A DNA stretch of 64,000 nt from Terrabacter sp. Root85 (GTDB taxonomy: Bacteria; Actinomycetota; Actinomycetes; Actinomycetales; Dermatophilaceae): positions 708,439 through 772,438 of the forward strand of contig NZ_LMIW01000001.1 of assembly GCF_001429185.1 (NCBI RefSeq), read 5' to 3'. This document shows, in pieces, positions 38,976 through 53,207 of this stretch; the first letter of the stretch is position 1, and each line of letters opens with the position of its first letter. A program made the translations under genes and the position numbers. The notes below the pieces were generated by a model. That model had not been told where the DNA came from, searched no databases, and worked only from the letters and a program-made list of their open reading frames with translations.

Positions 38976-40736
38976 TCACGGGGCGGCGGGGAGGAGCAGG
39001 CTGAAGGTCGTGTCGCCGGGGCGGCTGTCGAGCTCGACGTGACCGCCGTGCGCCTTGCTGACGGCGGCCACGATCGAGAGACCCAGACCGGTGCTGCCAC
39101 CGGCTCGCACGCGCGCGTCATCCCCACGGGCGAAGCGCTCGAACACGTTGGGCTGCAAGGCATCCGGCACACCCGGGCCGTCGTCGTGGACGGCGACCCG
39201 CACCCACTCACCCTCGGGGCGCACCGACGTCGTGACGCGGGTGCCGTCCGGGGTGTGCGTACGCGCGTTGGCGAGCAGGTTGGCCACGACCTGGTGCAGG
39301 CGGGCACCGTCACCCGTCACCTCGACGGGCTCGGGCGGCAGGTCGAGGTCCCAGCGGTGGCCCGGCGATGCTGCGTGCGCGTCGCTCACGGCGTTGATGA
39401 CGAGCATCGACATGTCGACCGTGGTCTCCTCGAGGGGGCGGCCGGCGTCGAGGCGCGCGAGCAGGAGCAGGTCCTCGACGAGCGAGCTCATCCGGTCGGC
39501 CTCCGACTCGATGCGGCCCATCGCGTGGGTCACCGTCGGCGGGACGGGGTCGGGCTCGCGGCGCGACAGCTCGGCGTAGCCCTTGATCGAGGCCAGCGGC
39601 GTGCGCAGCTCGTGCGAGGCGTCGGCGACGAACTGCCGCACCCGCTGCTCGCTCTGGTGGCGCGCGTTGAGCGCCTCGTCGACGTGGTCGAGCATCTCGT
39701 TGAAGGCGGCGCCCACCTGGCCCACCTCGGTTCGGGTGTCGGTGTCGGCGGGGTCGACCCGCTCGGCGAGCGCGACCTGGCCGGAGTCGAGCGGGGTCTG
39801 CGAGACCTTCGTCGCCGTCGCGGCGAGCCGACGGAGCGGCTCGAGGTTGCGTCGCACCAGCCACGTCCCGATCAGGGCCACGAGGATGAGGCCCGCCGCG
39901 ACCGTGCTGATCGCGAGGACCACCATCTGCTGGACGGTGCGCTGCTGCTGCGCCATCGGTAGTCCGACCACGAGGACACCCGGCGACGCATCAGGTGACG
40001 TTGGAAGGCTCCCCCTCGGCCGGAGAGTCTGGTAGGTCGCGATGACGCGGTACGTCCCGAGGTTTCCACCGAGGTCGATGTCCGTGGCGTTGGGACCGAG
40101 TCCCGCCCCGGCAAGGACCTGCAGCTGGGCCGCGGTGAGGTTGGTCGGCTGCTTGTCCAGGGACGTCGCCTTCCCGATGTCCGTCGGGAACAGACCCGTC
40201 GGTTTCGTGGGGAGGAAGGCGTTGAGCCCTTCGTCGCCCGGCCCCCCGAAGCGCCGCTCATCGTCCCCGCTCACGCTGAAGTCAGGGAGGGGCCCCCCGC
40301 TCAGGATGCGCGAGAACGACTCGTGGAGCTGGTCGTCGACCTGTCCGGTCAGCTGGCGGTCGAGGGCGACGACGGTGAAGGCTCCGGTCGCGAGACTGAG
40401 GACGGTGAAGAGTGCGAGCATCGAGGCGACGAGCTTGGCGCGCAGCGTCCAGGCCGACCACGGCCGCGCCTGGCCACGCGCGTCAGCGAGCCGCCGGCCC
40501 AGCGGCACCCGGGCGTCGGCGTCGCCGTCCACGCCGTCCACGCCGTCCACGCCGTCCTCGGGACGCGGCGTGGCCGCGGAGGGTGCCGAGACGGCATACG
40601 TCATCGGGTCGTCGGTCTCGTCACGGAAGCCGACGCCCTCGGGGAAGATGTCGGGCGCGCCCGCACCGTCGTCGTCGGGCAGGTCCGCGCGGTCCGGCAG
40701 CTCGGTGCCCGCCTCAGGCGGCCGGCTTGAGGACAT
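38976..40736 (-). CDS. HAMP-domain sensor histidine kinase
   Basis: The 586-residue protein has a long acidic cytosolic N-terminus (about 100 residues, including three GVD repeats from a 9-nt tandem repeat at 40525-40551), a membrane helix, an extracytoplasmic sensor region of about 150 residues, a second helix, a HAMP linker, a HisKA motif VADASHELRTPLASIKG and an HATPase domain with NLLANARTHT, DDGPGVP and GLGLSIV. The start at 40736 overlaps the response-regulator gene by 23 nt. It phosphorylates the regulator encoded just upstream; the signal is unknown. Confidence 0.9.
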   Translation of the reverse strand: MSSSRPPEAGTELPDRADLPDDDGAGAPDIFPEGVGFRDETDDPMTYAVSAPSAATPRPEDGVDGVDGVDGDADARVPLGRRLADARGQARPWSAWTLRAKLVASMLALFTVLSLATGAFTVVALDRQLTGQVDDQLHESFSRILSGGPLPDFSVSGDDERRFGGPGDEGLNAFLPTKPTGLFPTDIGKATSLDKQPTNLTAAQLQVLAGAGLGPNATDIDLGGNLGTYRVIATYQTLRPRGSLPTSPDASPGVLVVGLPMAQQQRTVQQMVVLAISTVAAGLILVALIGTWLVRRNLEPLRRLAATATKVSQTPLDSGQVALAERVDPADTDTRTEVGQVGAAFNEMLDHVDEALNARHQSEQRVRQFVADASHELRTPLASIKGYAELSRREPDPVPPTVTHAMGRIESEADRMSSLVEDLLLLARLDAGRPLEETTVDMSMLVINAVSDAHAASPGHRWDLDLPPEPVEVTGDGARLHQVVANLLANARTHTPDGTRVTTSVRPEGEWVRVAVHDDGPGVPDALQPNVFERFARGDDARVRAGGSTGLGLSIVAAVSKAHGGHVELDSRPGDTTFSLLLPAAP

Positions 40737-41451
40737 ACCCGGCTCCTCGCATGGTGTGGATCATCGGCTCGCGACCCGCGTCGATCTTCTTGCGCAGGTA
40801 GGAGATGTAGAGCTCGACGACGTTGGCCTGGCCGCCGAAGTCGTAGTTCCACACGCGGTCGAGGATCTGTGCCTTCGAGAGGACCCGCTTGGGGTTGCGC
40901 ATGAGGTAGCGCAGCAGCTCGAACTCCGTTGCGGTCAGGTGGATCTCCTCGCTGCCGCGCATCACCTCGTGGCTGTCCTCGTCGAGGGTGAGGTCACCGA
41001 CGACGAGCACCGAGTCGGACGCCGACACGGCGATGGTCGTGCGGCGCATGAGGGCACGGACGCGTGCGACGACCTCCTCGAGCGAGAACGGCTTCGTGAC
41101 GTAGTCGTCCCCGCCGGCGGTGAGGCCCGAGACGCGGTCCTCGACGGCGTCCTTGGCGGTGAGGAAGAGGACGGGCACGTTGCTGTTGTCGGCACGCATG
41201 CGTCGCAGCACCTCGAGGCCGTCGAAGTCGGGGAGCATCATGTCGAGCACGACGGCGTCGGGGTCGAACTCGCGGGCCGCGCGCACGGCCTCCATGCCGG
41301 TGCCGGCGGCGCGCACCTCCCAGCCCTCGTAGCGCAGGGCCATGCCGAGCAGCTCGGTGAGGTTGGCCTCGTCGTCGACGACGAGCACCCGCACCGGGGA
41401 TCCGTCGAGTCGCTGGAGTCGGGCCGCTGCAGGCTTGGTCTTCTCGCTCAT
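40714..41451 (-). CDS. OmpR/PhoB family response regulator
   Basis: The 245-residue protein has a receiver domain (about 20-135) with the acidic pair DDE at 26-28, phospho-acceptor Asp70 in VVLDMMLPD and Lys120 in VTKPF, and a winged-helix output domain (about 148-243) with HLTATEFELLRYLM and NVVELYISYLRKKID. It is coupled by overlap to the histidine kinase gene and likely controls the GT39/GtrA genes downstream, as in similar clusters; that regulon is inference. Confidence 0.93.
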   Translation of the reverse strand: MSEKTKPAAARLQRLDGSPVRVLVVDDEANLTELLGMALRYEGWEVRAAGTGMEAVRAAREFDPDAVVLDMMLPDFDGLEVLRRMRADNSNVPVLFLTAKDAVEDRVSGLTAGGDDYVTKPFSLEEVVARVRALMRRTTIAVSASDSVLVVGDLTLDEDSHEVMRGSEEIHLTATEFELLRYLMRNPKRVLSKAQILDRVWNYDFGGQANVVELYISYLRKKIDAGREPMIHTMRGAGYVLKPAA

Positions 41452-41591
41452 GTCATCCAGTGAAACCCCTGGGCCTGTGCCGTGACCAGTACCTTCCTGT
41501 GCGAATCCTGTGGAGTGACTGTCCCGAAGTCCCAGCGGCTCGATGGCTGCGCCACAGCACCCGCACAGGCAGCCGCCCGACCGTTGGCCCC

Positions 41592-42359
41592 ATGAGCAAC
41601 GAGTCCACGCCACAGGTCCCGGCGTCGCAGCCGACGCCCGCGCTGCCGCAGTTCGACCCGAACGCGCCGGCCGCCCACCACACCGACGACACCCAGCAGC
41701 TCCCGTCGGCGACGACGACCGAGATGCCGGTGACCCCGCCGGCCACGCCGTACGCGTATGCCGTGTCGCCGGGGGCCGCGACCCCCCTCGCCGGTCCCGA
41801 CGTGCCGCTCTCACCCACCGGCCTGCCCGTCCGCGAGAGGGCGGTCCGCGAGAAGGCGGTCCGCGAGAACCCGGCCGGCGTCGCGGGGACCGGTGACGGT
41901 CCTCGCTGGAACGCGAAGAAGACCGCGGTGACCGCCGGGCTCGCGCTCGTGCTGACGTCTGCGGGCGCCATCGGTGCCGCAGCCGCCATGCCGGCCGGGT
42001 CGACGGGCGGGGACACGGGCTTCCGCGGCCCGGGCGGCGGCCGCGGCTTCCAGTTCCCCGGGGGCCAGCAGGGCCTGCAAGGCCTACAGGGTCAACAGGG
42101 TCAGCAGGGCCTGACGAACCAGAACCCCAACCAGCAGGGCACGACCCCGCAGCAGCTGCCCAACCTGCAGAACGGCGTGCCGGGCGGCGGACTGAGCGGC
42201 ATCGACCCGAACCAGCTGGGCCAGCTCGACCCGCAGGACCTGCTCCAGCAGCTCGGTCAGGGCATCGACCCGTTCTCCGGCCAGGACCCCGGCCAGGACC
42301 CGAGCCAGGACCCGGGCCAGGACGACTCGAGCTCGTCGGGAAGCACCACGACGACCTGA
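41592..42359 (+). CDS. Membrane-anchored Pro/Gln-rich low-complexity protein
   Basis: I do not recognise a conserved domain. The 255-residue product has a Pro/Thr-rich cytosolic half, a single membrane helix (about 110-133: TAVTAGLALVLTSAGAIGAAA) and an outer part with collagen-like GLQGLQGQQGQQG and GQDPGQDPSQDPGQD repeats. A 15-nt repeat at 41830-41874 (GTCCGCGAGA core, three copies) encodes VREKA-type units. It is divergent from the response-regulator gene and may share its promoter region. The stop codon TGA abuts the opposing stop in TGATCA. Confidence 0.65.
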   Translation: MSNESTPQVPASQPTPALPQFDPNAPAAHHTDDTQQLPSATTTEMPVTPPATPYAYAVSPGAATPLAGPDVPLSPTGLPVRERAVREKAVRENPAGVAGTGDGPRWNAKKTAVTAGLALVLTSAGAIGAAAAMPAGSTGGDTGFRGPGGGRGFQFPGGQQGLQGLQGQQGQQGLTNQNPNQQGTTPQQLPNLQNGVPGGGLSGIDPNQLGQLDPQDLLQQLGQGIDPFSGQDPGQDPSQDPGQDDSSSSGSTTTT

Positions 42360-45554
<3,195 letters not shown>

Positions 45555-45631
45555 GTCCCGATCCTCGCGCATGTGGGGCCGCGGCGCCCGGATGGCGCGC
45601 TCTTTTCGGCACGGGAGGCCGGGCGAGGCGC

Positions 45632-45646
45632 AGGTGAGCCTCGCCT
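45632..45646 (+). promoter_or_regulatory. Candidate DtxR/IdeR iron box
   Basis: AGGTGAGCCTCGCCT agrees at 12 of 15 positions with the core AGGTTAGCCTAACCT of DtxR/IdeR operators. It lies inside a perfect 8-bp inverted repeat (GGCGAGGC 45622-45629, GCCTCGCC 45638-45645) and about 70 bp before the VIT-family metal transporter gene. Agreement outside the core is poor, so this is a hypothesis. Confidence 0.4.
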
Positions 45647-45716
45647 TCGGTGACAGCGTCCCCGGCGGGTGCCACGATCGACGGGCACCGCCCCACCGTC
45701 GATCGGAGCACCACCC

Positions 45717-46466
45717 ATGTCCGACGTGCGAGCGTCCGACGAGCCCACGCCCCTCGACAACGGCCACGACCCGGAAGAGCCGCACGACGCCAACGTCGGC
45801 GCGCGCCTCAACTGGCTCCGGGCCGGCGTCCTCGGCGCCAACGACGGCATCGTGTCGACCGCCGGCGTCGTCGTCGGCGTCGCGGGTGCGACCGCCGACA
45901 AGGCCGCGATCATCCTCGCGGGCATCGCCGCCCTGTCCGCGGGTGCCATGTCGATGGCTGCCGGCGAGTACGTCTCGGTCAGCACCCAGCGTGACTCGGA
46001 GCGGGCGCTCCTGACGCTCGAGCGCAAGGAGCTGCACGAGGACCCGGAGGGCGAGCTCGAGGAGCTGACCCAGCTCTACGAGGCCAAGGGGATGCGACGC
46101 GAGCTGGCCGCCGAGGTCGCGCGCGAGCTCACGGCCCACGACGCGCTGACCGCGCATGCCGAGGCCGAGCTCGGCATCGACCCGACCGACCTGACCAACC
46201 CGTGGCACGCCGCCGGCGCCTCGATGCTCGCCTTCGTCGTCGGCGCGATCCTGCCGATGCTCACCATCACCTTCAGCCCGGCCTCGATCCGGATCCACGT
46301 CACCGTCGTCAGTGTCGCCGCGGCCCTCGCCCTCACCGGCGCGGTCAGCGCCCGCCTCGGACGCAGCCCGGCCACCCGGGCGGTCCTGCGCAACGTCGCC
46401 GGCGGCCTGCTCGCCATGGGCGTGACGTATGCCATCGGCGCGGTCGTCGGGGTCAACATCGGCTGA
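45717..46466 (+). CDS. VIT1/CCC1 family iron/manganese transporter
   Basis: The 249-residue protein has the VIT pattern: LNWLRAGVLGANDGIVSTAGVVVGVAGA in the first helix, AGAMSMAAGEYVSVSTQRDSE at the metal-translocation helix, an acidic cytosolic helical domain (about 95-155) with many Glu residues for metal capture, and three C-terminal helices. It probably exports ferrous iron or manganese from the cytoplasm. CGGAG precedes the ATG at 45717. An IdeR-like site upstream is consistent with iron-dependent control. Confidence 0.9.
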   Translation: MSDVRASDEPTPLDNGHDPEEPHDANVGARLNWLRAGVLGANDGIVSTAGVVVGVAGATADKAAIILAGIAALSAGAMSMAAGEYVSVSTQRDSERALLTLERKELHEDPEGELEELTQLYEAKGMRRELAAEVARELTAHDALTAHAEAELGIDPTDLTNPWHAAGASMLAFVVGAILPMLTITFSPASIRIHVTVVSVAAALALTGAVSARLGRSPATRAVLRNVAGGLLAMGVTYAIGAVVGVNIG

Positions 46467-46526
46467 GCGCGCGGCCACTTCACGGCCTGCACGCGGCATA
46501 CGACCCGATCAGCGCCCAGCGGGCTG

Positions 46527-46532
46527 TAGAGT
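46527..46532 (+). promoter_or_regulatory. Possible -10 box upstream of the helicase gene
   Basis: TAGAGT in the 245-bp gap between the transporter and helicase genes is the best -10-like hexamer there and would give a leader of about 170 nt. No clear -35 is visible. Nothing else was recognised in this gap. Confidence 0.3.
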
Positions 46533-46710
46533 CGAGGTGTCCCAAGCGCCCGTCCGTGGCGCAACCGCCGGTCCGGCGCTCGGGGCACAGGGCGCGCGAT
46601 GCGCGTCCACCGGGACTCGAGCCGAGTCCGCCGCCGACACCGACCCAGTCAGGCACGGTGTCGTCCGGGGGCCCAGCCCGCTCGACGTCCTCCGCGTCAT
46701 CAGGAGGAAC

Positions 46711-48897
46711 ATGGCAACGCGCGTCCGCCGCCGACCGACCGACGGCCAGGGCCCCAAGCAGGGGCAGAACGGCCAGAACCAGGGTCAGCGGAAGGCCACC
46801 CAGCGCAAGGACGACCCTGCGCCGCTCATCCCCGTGCTCGCACGGCGGGTCCGCGAGGTCGAGTCCCGCGTCTCGAGCAAGGGCAAGGCCAGCCCGACGA
46901 ACCGGACCAAGTTCCTCGTCGTGGCCACACTCATGCGGTCCGAGCGCGCCCGGGTCCGCGAGGACGCGTCGATCCCGTCGGCCACGCGAGCCGACCTGCT
47001 CAAGCGCCTCGACGGCATCGCGACGATCCTCGCGCAGATCGCGGCCCGTGACACGAGCCTGCTCACGCTGCTCGACGCGAACGCCAAGCCCGGCCCCGCG
47101 GCCCAGCAGATGCGGCGCGACTGGCTCCTCGAGTCGGGCGCCGAGCTCGCCGAGGAGGACCTCGTCATCCAGGCGCCCGAGCCCCCGCGGCCGGTCGTCC
47201 CGCCGCAGATCGCGGCCCGCCAGGTGATGCCGCAGTCGGTGCCGTCGCGGGCGCTCGCCAACCCGTTCCTGACGCCCGACGTCGGTCGCGCCCAGAGCGA
47301 CTACCTTCCCAACCGGCTCGCCGGGTGGGACCTGCTCAGCCCGCTGTACCGCGCCTTCGAGCAGGGCGCCGGCGGAGAGGCAGCGTCGATGGACCTGCCG
47401 CCGACGCCGCAGATCGACCGCTTCTCCCCACCCGGGTCGCAGCTCATGGTTCACCAGTCCCGCTTCCTCCAGAGCGTCCAGGAGGGCCACCGCACCTTCC
47501 TGCTCGCCGACGAGCCCGGTCTCGGCAAGACGGCCCAGTCGGTCATGGCCGCCTCGATCGCCGGCGCCTACCCGATGCTCGCCGTCGTGCCGAACGTCGT
47601 GAAGATCAACTGGGCCCGTGAGGTCGAGCGGTGGACGCCGCAGCGCCGGGTCACCGTCATCCACGGCGACGGCAACGACGTCGACGCCTTCGCCGACGTC
47701 TTCGTCGTCAACTACGAGATCCTCGACCGGCACTTCGGGTGGCTCTCGAGCTTCGGCTTCCGCTCGATGGTCGTCGACGAGGCCCACTTCATCAAGAACC
47801 TCCAGTCGCAGCGCTCCCAGCAGGTCCTGGCGCTCGGCGACCGGCTGCGGTCGACGACGCCCGGCGGCGACCCGCTCCTCATGGCCCTCACCGGCACTCC
47901 GCTCATCAACGACGTCAAGGACTTCGACGCGATCTGGCGCTTCCTGGGCTGGATCAAGGACGGCAAGCCGACCGCCGAGATCACGCGGCGCCTCGACGAC
48001 ACCGGGCACACGCCCGCCGACCGCGCCTTCTACCCGGAGGCCCGTCGCGCGGTCATCGACATGGGCATCGTGCGCCGCCGCAAGGTCGACGTCGCCAAGG
48101 ACCTGCCCGACAAGCGCATCGCCGACATCACCGTCGAGCTCGACGACGACCTCGGTCGGTCCATCCGCGAGGCCGAGCGCGCCCTGGGTCGCCGTCTGGC
48201 CCAGCGCTACCAGTCCCTCCTGGCTGCCGGCGACGGTCGCGAGGAGGACGGCGAGCCCGACACCGCCCTCATGCGTCGGGTCGCCGCCGCGGAGCTGCGT
48301 GCCGCGTCGGCCGAGAAGGGCACCGACAACGTCTTCTCGCTCGTGCGCCGCATCGGCCAGGCCAAGTCGACGCTCGCCGCCGACTACGCCGTGCAGCTGT
48401 CGCACTCGGTGGGCAAGGTCGTCTTCTTCGCCAAGCACATCGACGTCATGGACGCCGCCGAGCGCGTCCTCGCCTCGGCCGGCCTGCACACCGTGTCGGT
48501 GCGCGGCGAGCAGACCTCGAAGCAGCGCCAGGAGGCGATCGACGCCTTCCAGAAGGACCCCGAGGTCGCCGTCGCGGTCTGCTCACTCACCGCCGCCGGC
48601 GTCGGGCTCAACCTGCACGCCGCCTCCAACGTCGTGCTCGCCGAGCTGTCGTGGACCGCGGCCGAGCAGCAGCAGGCGATCGACCGGGTGCACCGCATCG
48701 GCCAGGACGAGCCCGTGACGGCCTGGCGCATCCTCGCCTCCGGCACCATCGACTCGAAGATCGCCGAGCTCATCGATGCCAAGCAGGGGCTCGCCGCGCG
48801 CGCCCTCGACGGCAGCGACGAGGACATCACGTCGGGCGACACGCTCCAGCTCGACGCCCTCGTCGAGCTGCTGCGCCAGGCCCTCGTCGAGCCCTGA
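46711..48897 (+). CDS. SNF2-family DEAD/DEAH helicase
   Basis: The 728-residue protein has a basic Gln/Arg-rich N-terminus, a 200-residue region of its own and a two-lobed SNF2 motor: Walker A ADEPGLGKTAQ (266-276), Ia VVPNVVK, DEAH box (356-359), SAT-like LTGTPLIN, and in lobe 2 VFFAKHIDVMDAAERVL, GLNLHAA and the arginine-finger motif QAIDRVHRIGQD. It hydrolyses ATP to move along double-stranded DNA; whether it remodels, repairs or restricts DNA is unknown, and it has no nuclease or methylase neighbour. AGGAGG precedes the ATG at 46711; the frame is open further upstream. Confidence 0.88.
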   Translation: MATRVRRRPTDGQGPKQGQNGQNQGQRKATQRKDDPAPLIPVLARRVREVESRVSSKGKASPTNRTKFLVVATLMRSERARVREDASIPSATRADLLKRLDGIATILAQIAARDTSLLTLLDANAKPGPAAQQMRRDWLLESGAELAEEDLVIQAPEPPRPVVPPQIAARQVMPQSVPSRALANPFLTPDVGRAQSDYLPNRLAGWDLLSPLYRAFEQGAGGEAASMDLPPTPQIDRFSPPGSQLMVHQSRFLQSVQEGHRTFLLADEPGLGKTAQSVMAASIAGAYPMLAVVPNVVKINWAREVERWTPQRRVTVIHGDGNDVDAFADVFVVNYEILDRHFGWLSSFGFRSMVVDEAHFIKNLQSQRSQQVLALGDRLRSTTPGGDPLLMALTGTPLINDVKDFDAIWRFLGWIKDGKPTAEITRRLDDTGHTPADRAFYPEARRAVIDMGIVRRRKVDVAKDLPDKRIADITVELDDDLGRSIREAERALGRRLAQRYQSLLAAGDGREEDGEPDTALMRRVAAAELRAASAEKGTDNVFSLVRRIGQAKSTLAADYAVQLSHSVGKVVFFAKHIDVMDAAERVLASAGLHTVSVRGEQTSKQRQEAIDAFQKDPEVAVAVCSLTAAGVGLNLHAASNVVLAELSWTAAEQQQAIDRVHRIGQDEPVTAWRILASGTIDSKIAELIDAKQGLAARALDGSDEDITSGDTLQLDALVELLRQALVEP

Positions 48898-48911
48898 CGC
48901 CCAGCTGACTC

Positions 48912-48925
48912 GGGACCCTGGTCCC
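48912..48925 (+). terminator. Short hairpin after the helicase gene
   Basis: GGGACC (48912-48917) and GGTCCC (48920-48925) form a 6-bp stem. A second foldback, TCCCGTCCC with GGGGCGGGA, lies just downstream. Either may serve as the terminator. Confidence 0.4.
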
Positions 48926-49024
48926 GTCCCAGCAGCCCCGGGGCGGGACGTATGGCCCTACCTCCTCACCGGTCCCCGCGATGGACTGGACCCGCGCCGC
49001 TGACCTGCGGCCCGAGGAGGAGAC

Positions 49025-50074
49025 ATGAGCACCATGCACGCGATCGTCTACCACGGCCCCGGCCGGAAGACCTGGGACGAGGTCCCGAAGCCGACGGTCC
49101 AGGCCGACACCGACGCCGTCGTCCGGGTCGACAGCGTGACCATCTGCGGCACCGACCTGCACATCCTCAAGGGTGACGTCGCGGCCGTCACCGAGGGTCG
49201 GATCCTCGGCCACGAGGCGGTCGGCACCGTCGAGGAGGTCGGCCCGGGTGTCAAGAACGTCAAGCCCGGCGACCGCGTGCTCGTCTCCTGCATCACCGCC
49301 TGCGGCGCGTGCCGCTACTGCCGTGAGAGCAGCTACGGCCAGTGCATCGGCGGCGGGGGCTGGATCCTCGGCCACACGATCGACGGCACACAGGCGGAGT
49401 ACGTCCGCGTCCCCTTCGCGGACACGTCGACGCATGCCGTCCCCGAAGGAGTGACTGACGAGGAAGTACTCATGCTCGCCGACATCGGGCCCACGGGCTA
49501 CGAGGTCGGTGTGCTGAACGGCCGGGTCCGTCCCGGTGACGTCGTAGCGGTGGTGGGCGCCGGCCCGGTCGGGCTCTCCGCCATCATGGGTGCCAAGCTC
49601 TTCAGTCCGGCGCACGTCGTGGCCATCGACCTGGCCGATGCCCGACTCGAGGCGGCCAAGCAGTTCGGGGCCGACATCACGGTGAACCCCTCCCGCGAGG
49701 ACGCCGTCGCGATCGTCCGGGACCTGACGCAGGGTCTCGGCGCCGACGTGGCCATCGAGGCGGTGGGGGTGGCATCGACGTTCGAGCAGTGCGCGGCTCT
49801 GGTGCGCCCCGGTGGCACCGTCGCCAACGTGGGCGTGCACGGCGGCCCGGCCACCCTGCACCTGGAGGACCTCTGGATCAAGAACGTCACCATCACGACG
49901 GGTCTCGTCGACACCTACTCGACGCCGACCCTGCTCCGGCTCCTGGCCACCCACCACATCGACCTGGCGCAGTTCGTGACGCACCGCTTCCCGATGGCCG
50001 ACTTCCTCGACGCCTACGACACGTTCGCCCGCGCGGCGGACACCGGAGCCCTCAAGGTGGTGCTGACGCGCTGA
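49025..50074 (+). CDS. Zinc-dependent alcohol dehydrogenase family protein
   Basis: The 349-residue protein is a zinc MDR: catalytic zinc motif CGTDLH and GHEAVGTVEEVG, the structural-zinc lobe with four cysteines (CGACRYCRESSYGQC with the upstream Cys), and the NAD-binding GAGPVGLSAIMGAKLF followed by an acidic Asp that favours NAD. The catalytic-site sequence and length fit the threonine-dehydrogenase/secondary alcohol dehydrogenase branch, and the substrate is not certain. GGAGGAG precedes the ATG at 49025. Confidence 0.88.
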   Translation: MSTMHAIVYHGPGRKTWDEVPKPTVQADTDAVVRVDSVTICGTDLHILKGDVAAVTEGRILGHEAVGTVEEVGPGVKNVKPGDRVLVSCITACGACRYCRESSYGQCIGGGGWILGHTIDGTQAEYVRVPFADTSTHAVPEGVTDEEVLMLADIGPTGYEVGVLNGRVRPGDVVAVVGAGPVGLSAIMGAKLFSPAHVVAIDLADARLEAAKQFGADITVNPSREDAVAIVRDLTQGLGADVAIEAVGVASTFEQCAALVRPGGTVANVGVHGGPATLHLEDLWIKNVTITTGLVDTYSTPTLLRLLATHHIDLAQFVTHRFPMADFLDAYDTFARAADTGALKVVLTR

Positions 50075-50087
50075 GGGGCACGCGACG

Positions 50088-50588
50088 TCAGAGGTCGACG
50101 TGCATGATCCGCAGGCCCACGCGCTCCCCGGTCGGGAGCTCGTGGGCCCGCGGCACGGTGCCGACGACCGTGAAGCCGAGGCTCTCGTAGAGCCGCACCG
50201 CGCCGGTGTTGGTGGCGACGACGGCGTTGAACTGCATGGCGGCATAACCGGACTCGCGGGCCCAGTCGAGGGAGTCGACGACGAGCGCGCGCCCGGCGCC
50301 GAGACCTCGGGCCTCGGCCGACACCATGTAGCTCGCCGTCGCGACGTGCGACCCGGGGCCGGGACGGTTGCGCCCCATCTTCGCCGTGCCGAGGACGCGG
50401 TCGCCGTCGACCGCGACGGTGACACGTCCCCCGGGACCGTTCTCGAGCCAGATGCCGCGCGCCTCCGTCTCGGTGAGGTCGGTCGGGAAGGGGAAGGTGT
50501 CGCCCGCGCGGACGACCTGCTCGATGACGGGCCACACGAGCGGCCAGTCGGCCTCGTCGAAATCCCGGACAGTGATGGTGGAAGCCAC
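50088..50588 (-). CDS. GNAT family N-acetyltransferase
   Basis: The 166-residue protein has the GNAT fold with VRDFDEADWPLVWPVIEQVV at the start, VSAEARGLGAGRALVVDSLDWA as the acetyl-CoA loop and AVRLYESLGFTVVG near the end. The GTG at 50588 is chosen because AAGGCG lies 6-7 nt upstream and the sequence before it looks non-coding. It lies 10 nt after nadE on the same strand, so they form an operon. The acceptor amine is unknown. Confidence 0.82.
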   Translation of the reverse strand: MASTITVRDFDEADWPLVWPVIEQVVRAGDTFPFPTDLTETEARGIWLENGPGGRVTVAVDGDRVLGTAKMGRNRPGPGSHVATASYMVSAEARGLGAGRALVVDSLDWARESGYAAMQFNAVVATNTGAVRLYESLGFTVVGTVPRAHELPTGERVGLRIMHVDL

Positions 50589-50598
50589 TCGAATCGCC

Positions 50599-52641
<2,043 letters not shown>

Positions 52642-52723
52642 GGGCACAGTCAATCGCACGCCGTGCGGGCAGTGCGTGTGACGCGGGACTCGCCGCGAGC
52701 GCGGGCGTGTCCGGGACCATCTT

Positions 52724-52740
52724 TACTACCATCAGTAGTA
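52724..52740. promoter_or_regulatory. Candidate operator TACTAC-N5-GTAGTA
   Basis: TACTAC (52724-52729) and GTAGTA (52735-52740) are perfect 6-bp inverted arms spaced by CATCA. The site lies between the divergent nadE and PNPOx-like genes, about 40 bp before the latter, in an unusually AT-containing stretch. It resembles operators of GntR, MarR or PadR proteins; no regulator is encoded beside it. Confidence 0.45.
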
Positions 52741-52778
52741 GTCGGACACTCGCCCGACGAGCAACCGAGGAGGTCACC

Positions 52779-53207
52779 ATGTCGGACCAGAACCCGGTCC
52801 ACGTCCTTCACCCGGAGGAGTCCTGGGGCTTCCTCCGCGCCCACGAGTTCGGTCGCCTGGCCTTCCACCTCGTCGGTGAGGTGCACCTGACGCCGATCAA
52901 CTACGCCCTCGACGGCGAGCGCATCGTCTTCATGACGGCCGAGGGCAGCAAGCTCTTCGGCGTGACGGCCAACCCCGACGTCGCCTTCGAGGTCGACGAG
53001 ATCGTCGGTGAGCGCGCCACGAGCGTCATCTGCCGGGGCCGGGCGCGCACCCTGGAGGGACAGGCCGCCTACGTCGTCGAGCGCCTCCCCGTGCGGCCGT
53101 GGGTCGACACCCCGAAGTCCGTCGTCGTCGCAATCGAGGTCGACGAGATCTCCGGACGCCGCTTCGACCTCACGAGGCCGTGGCTGCGGGACCTGCCCAC
53201 GGGCTGA
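52779..53207 (+). CDS. Pyridoxamine 5'-phosphate oxidase family (split-barrel) protein
   Basis: The 142-residue protein has the flavin split-barrel pattern: EESWGFLRAHEFGRLAFHLVGEVHLTPINYALDG at the start, MTAEGSKLFGV, and a C-terminal VDEISGRRFDL. It could bind FMN or F420; no catalytic assignment is possible. GAGGAGGT precedes the ATG at 52779. The upstream TACTAC palindrome may control it. Its stop is the first unit of an 8-bp tandem repeat. Confidence 0.82.
   Translation: MSDQNPVHVLHPEESWGFLRAHEFGRLAFHLVGEVHLTPINYALDGERIVFMTAEGSKLFGVTANPDVAFEVDEIVGERATSVICRGRARTLEGQAAYVVERLPVRPWVDTPKSVVVAIEVDEISGRRFDLTRPWLRDLPTG

Noticed and set aside
46711-48897. SNF2 helicase as part of a defence island
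   Set aside because: The neighbours are a metal transporter and an alcohol dehydrogenase; no methylase, nuclease or other defence gene adjoins it. A defence role is possible but not supported by context.
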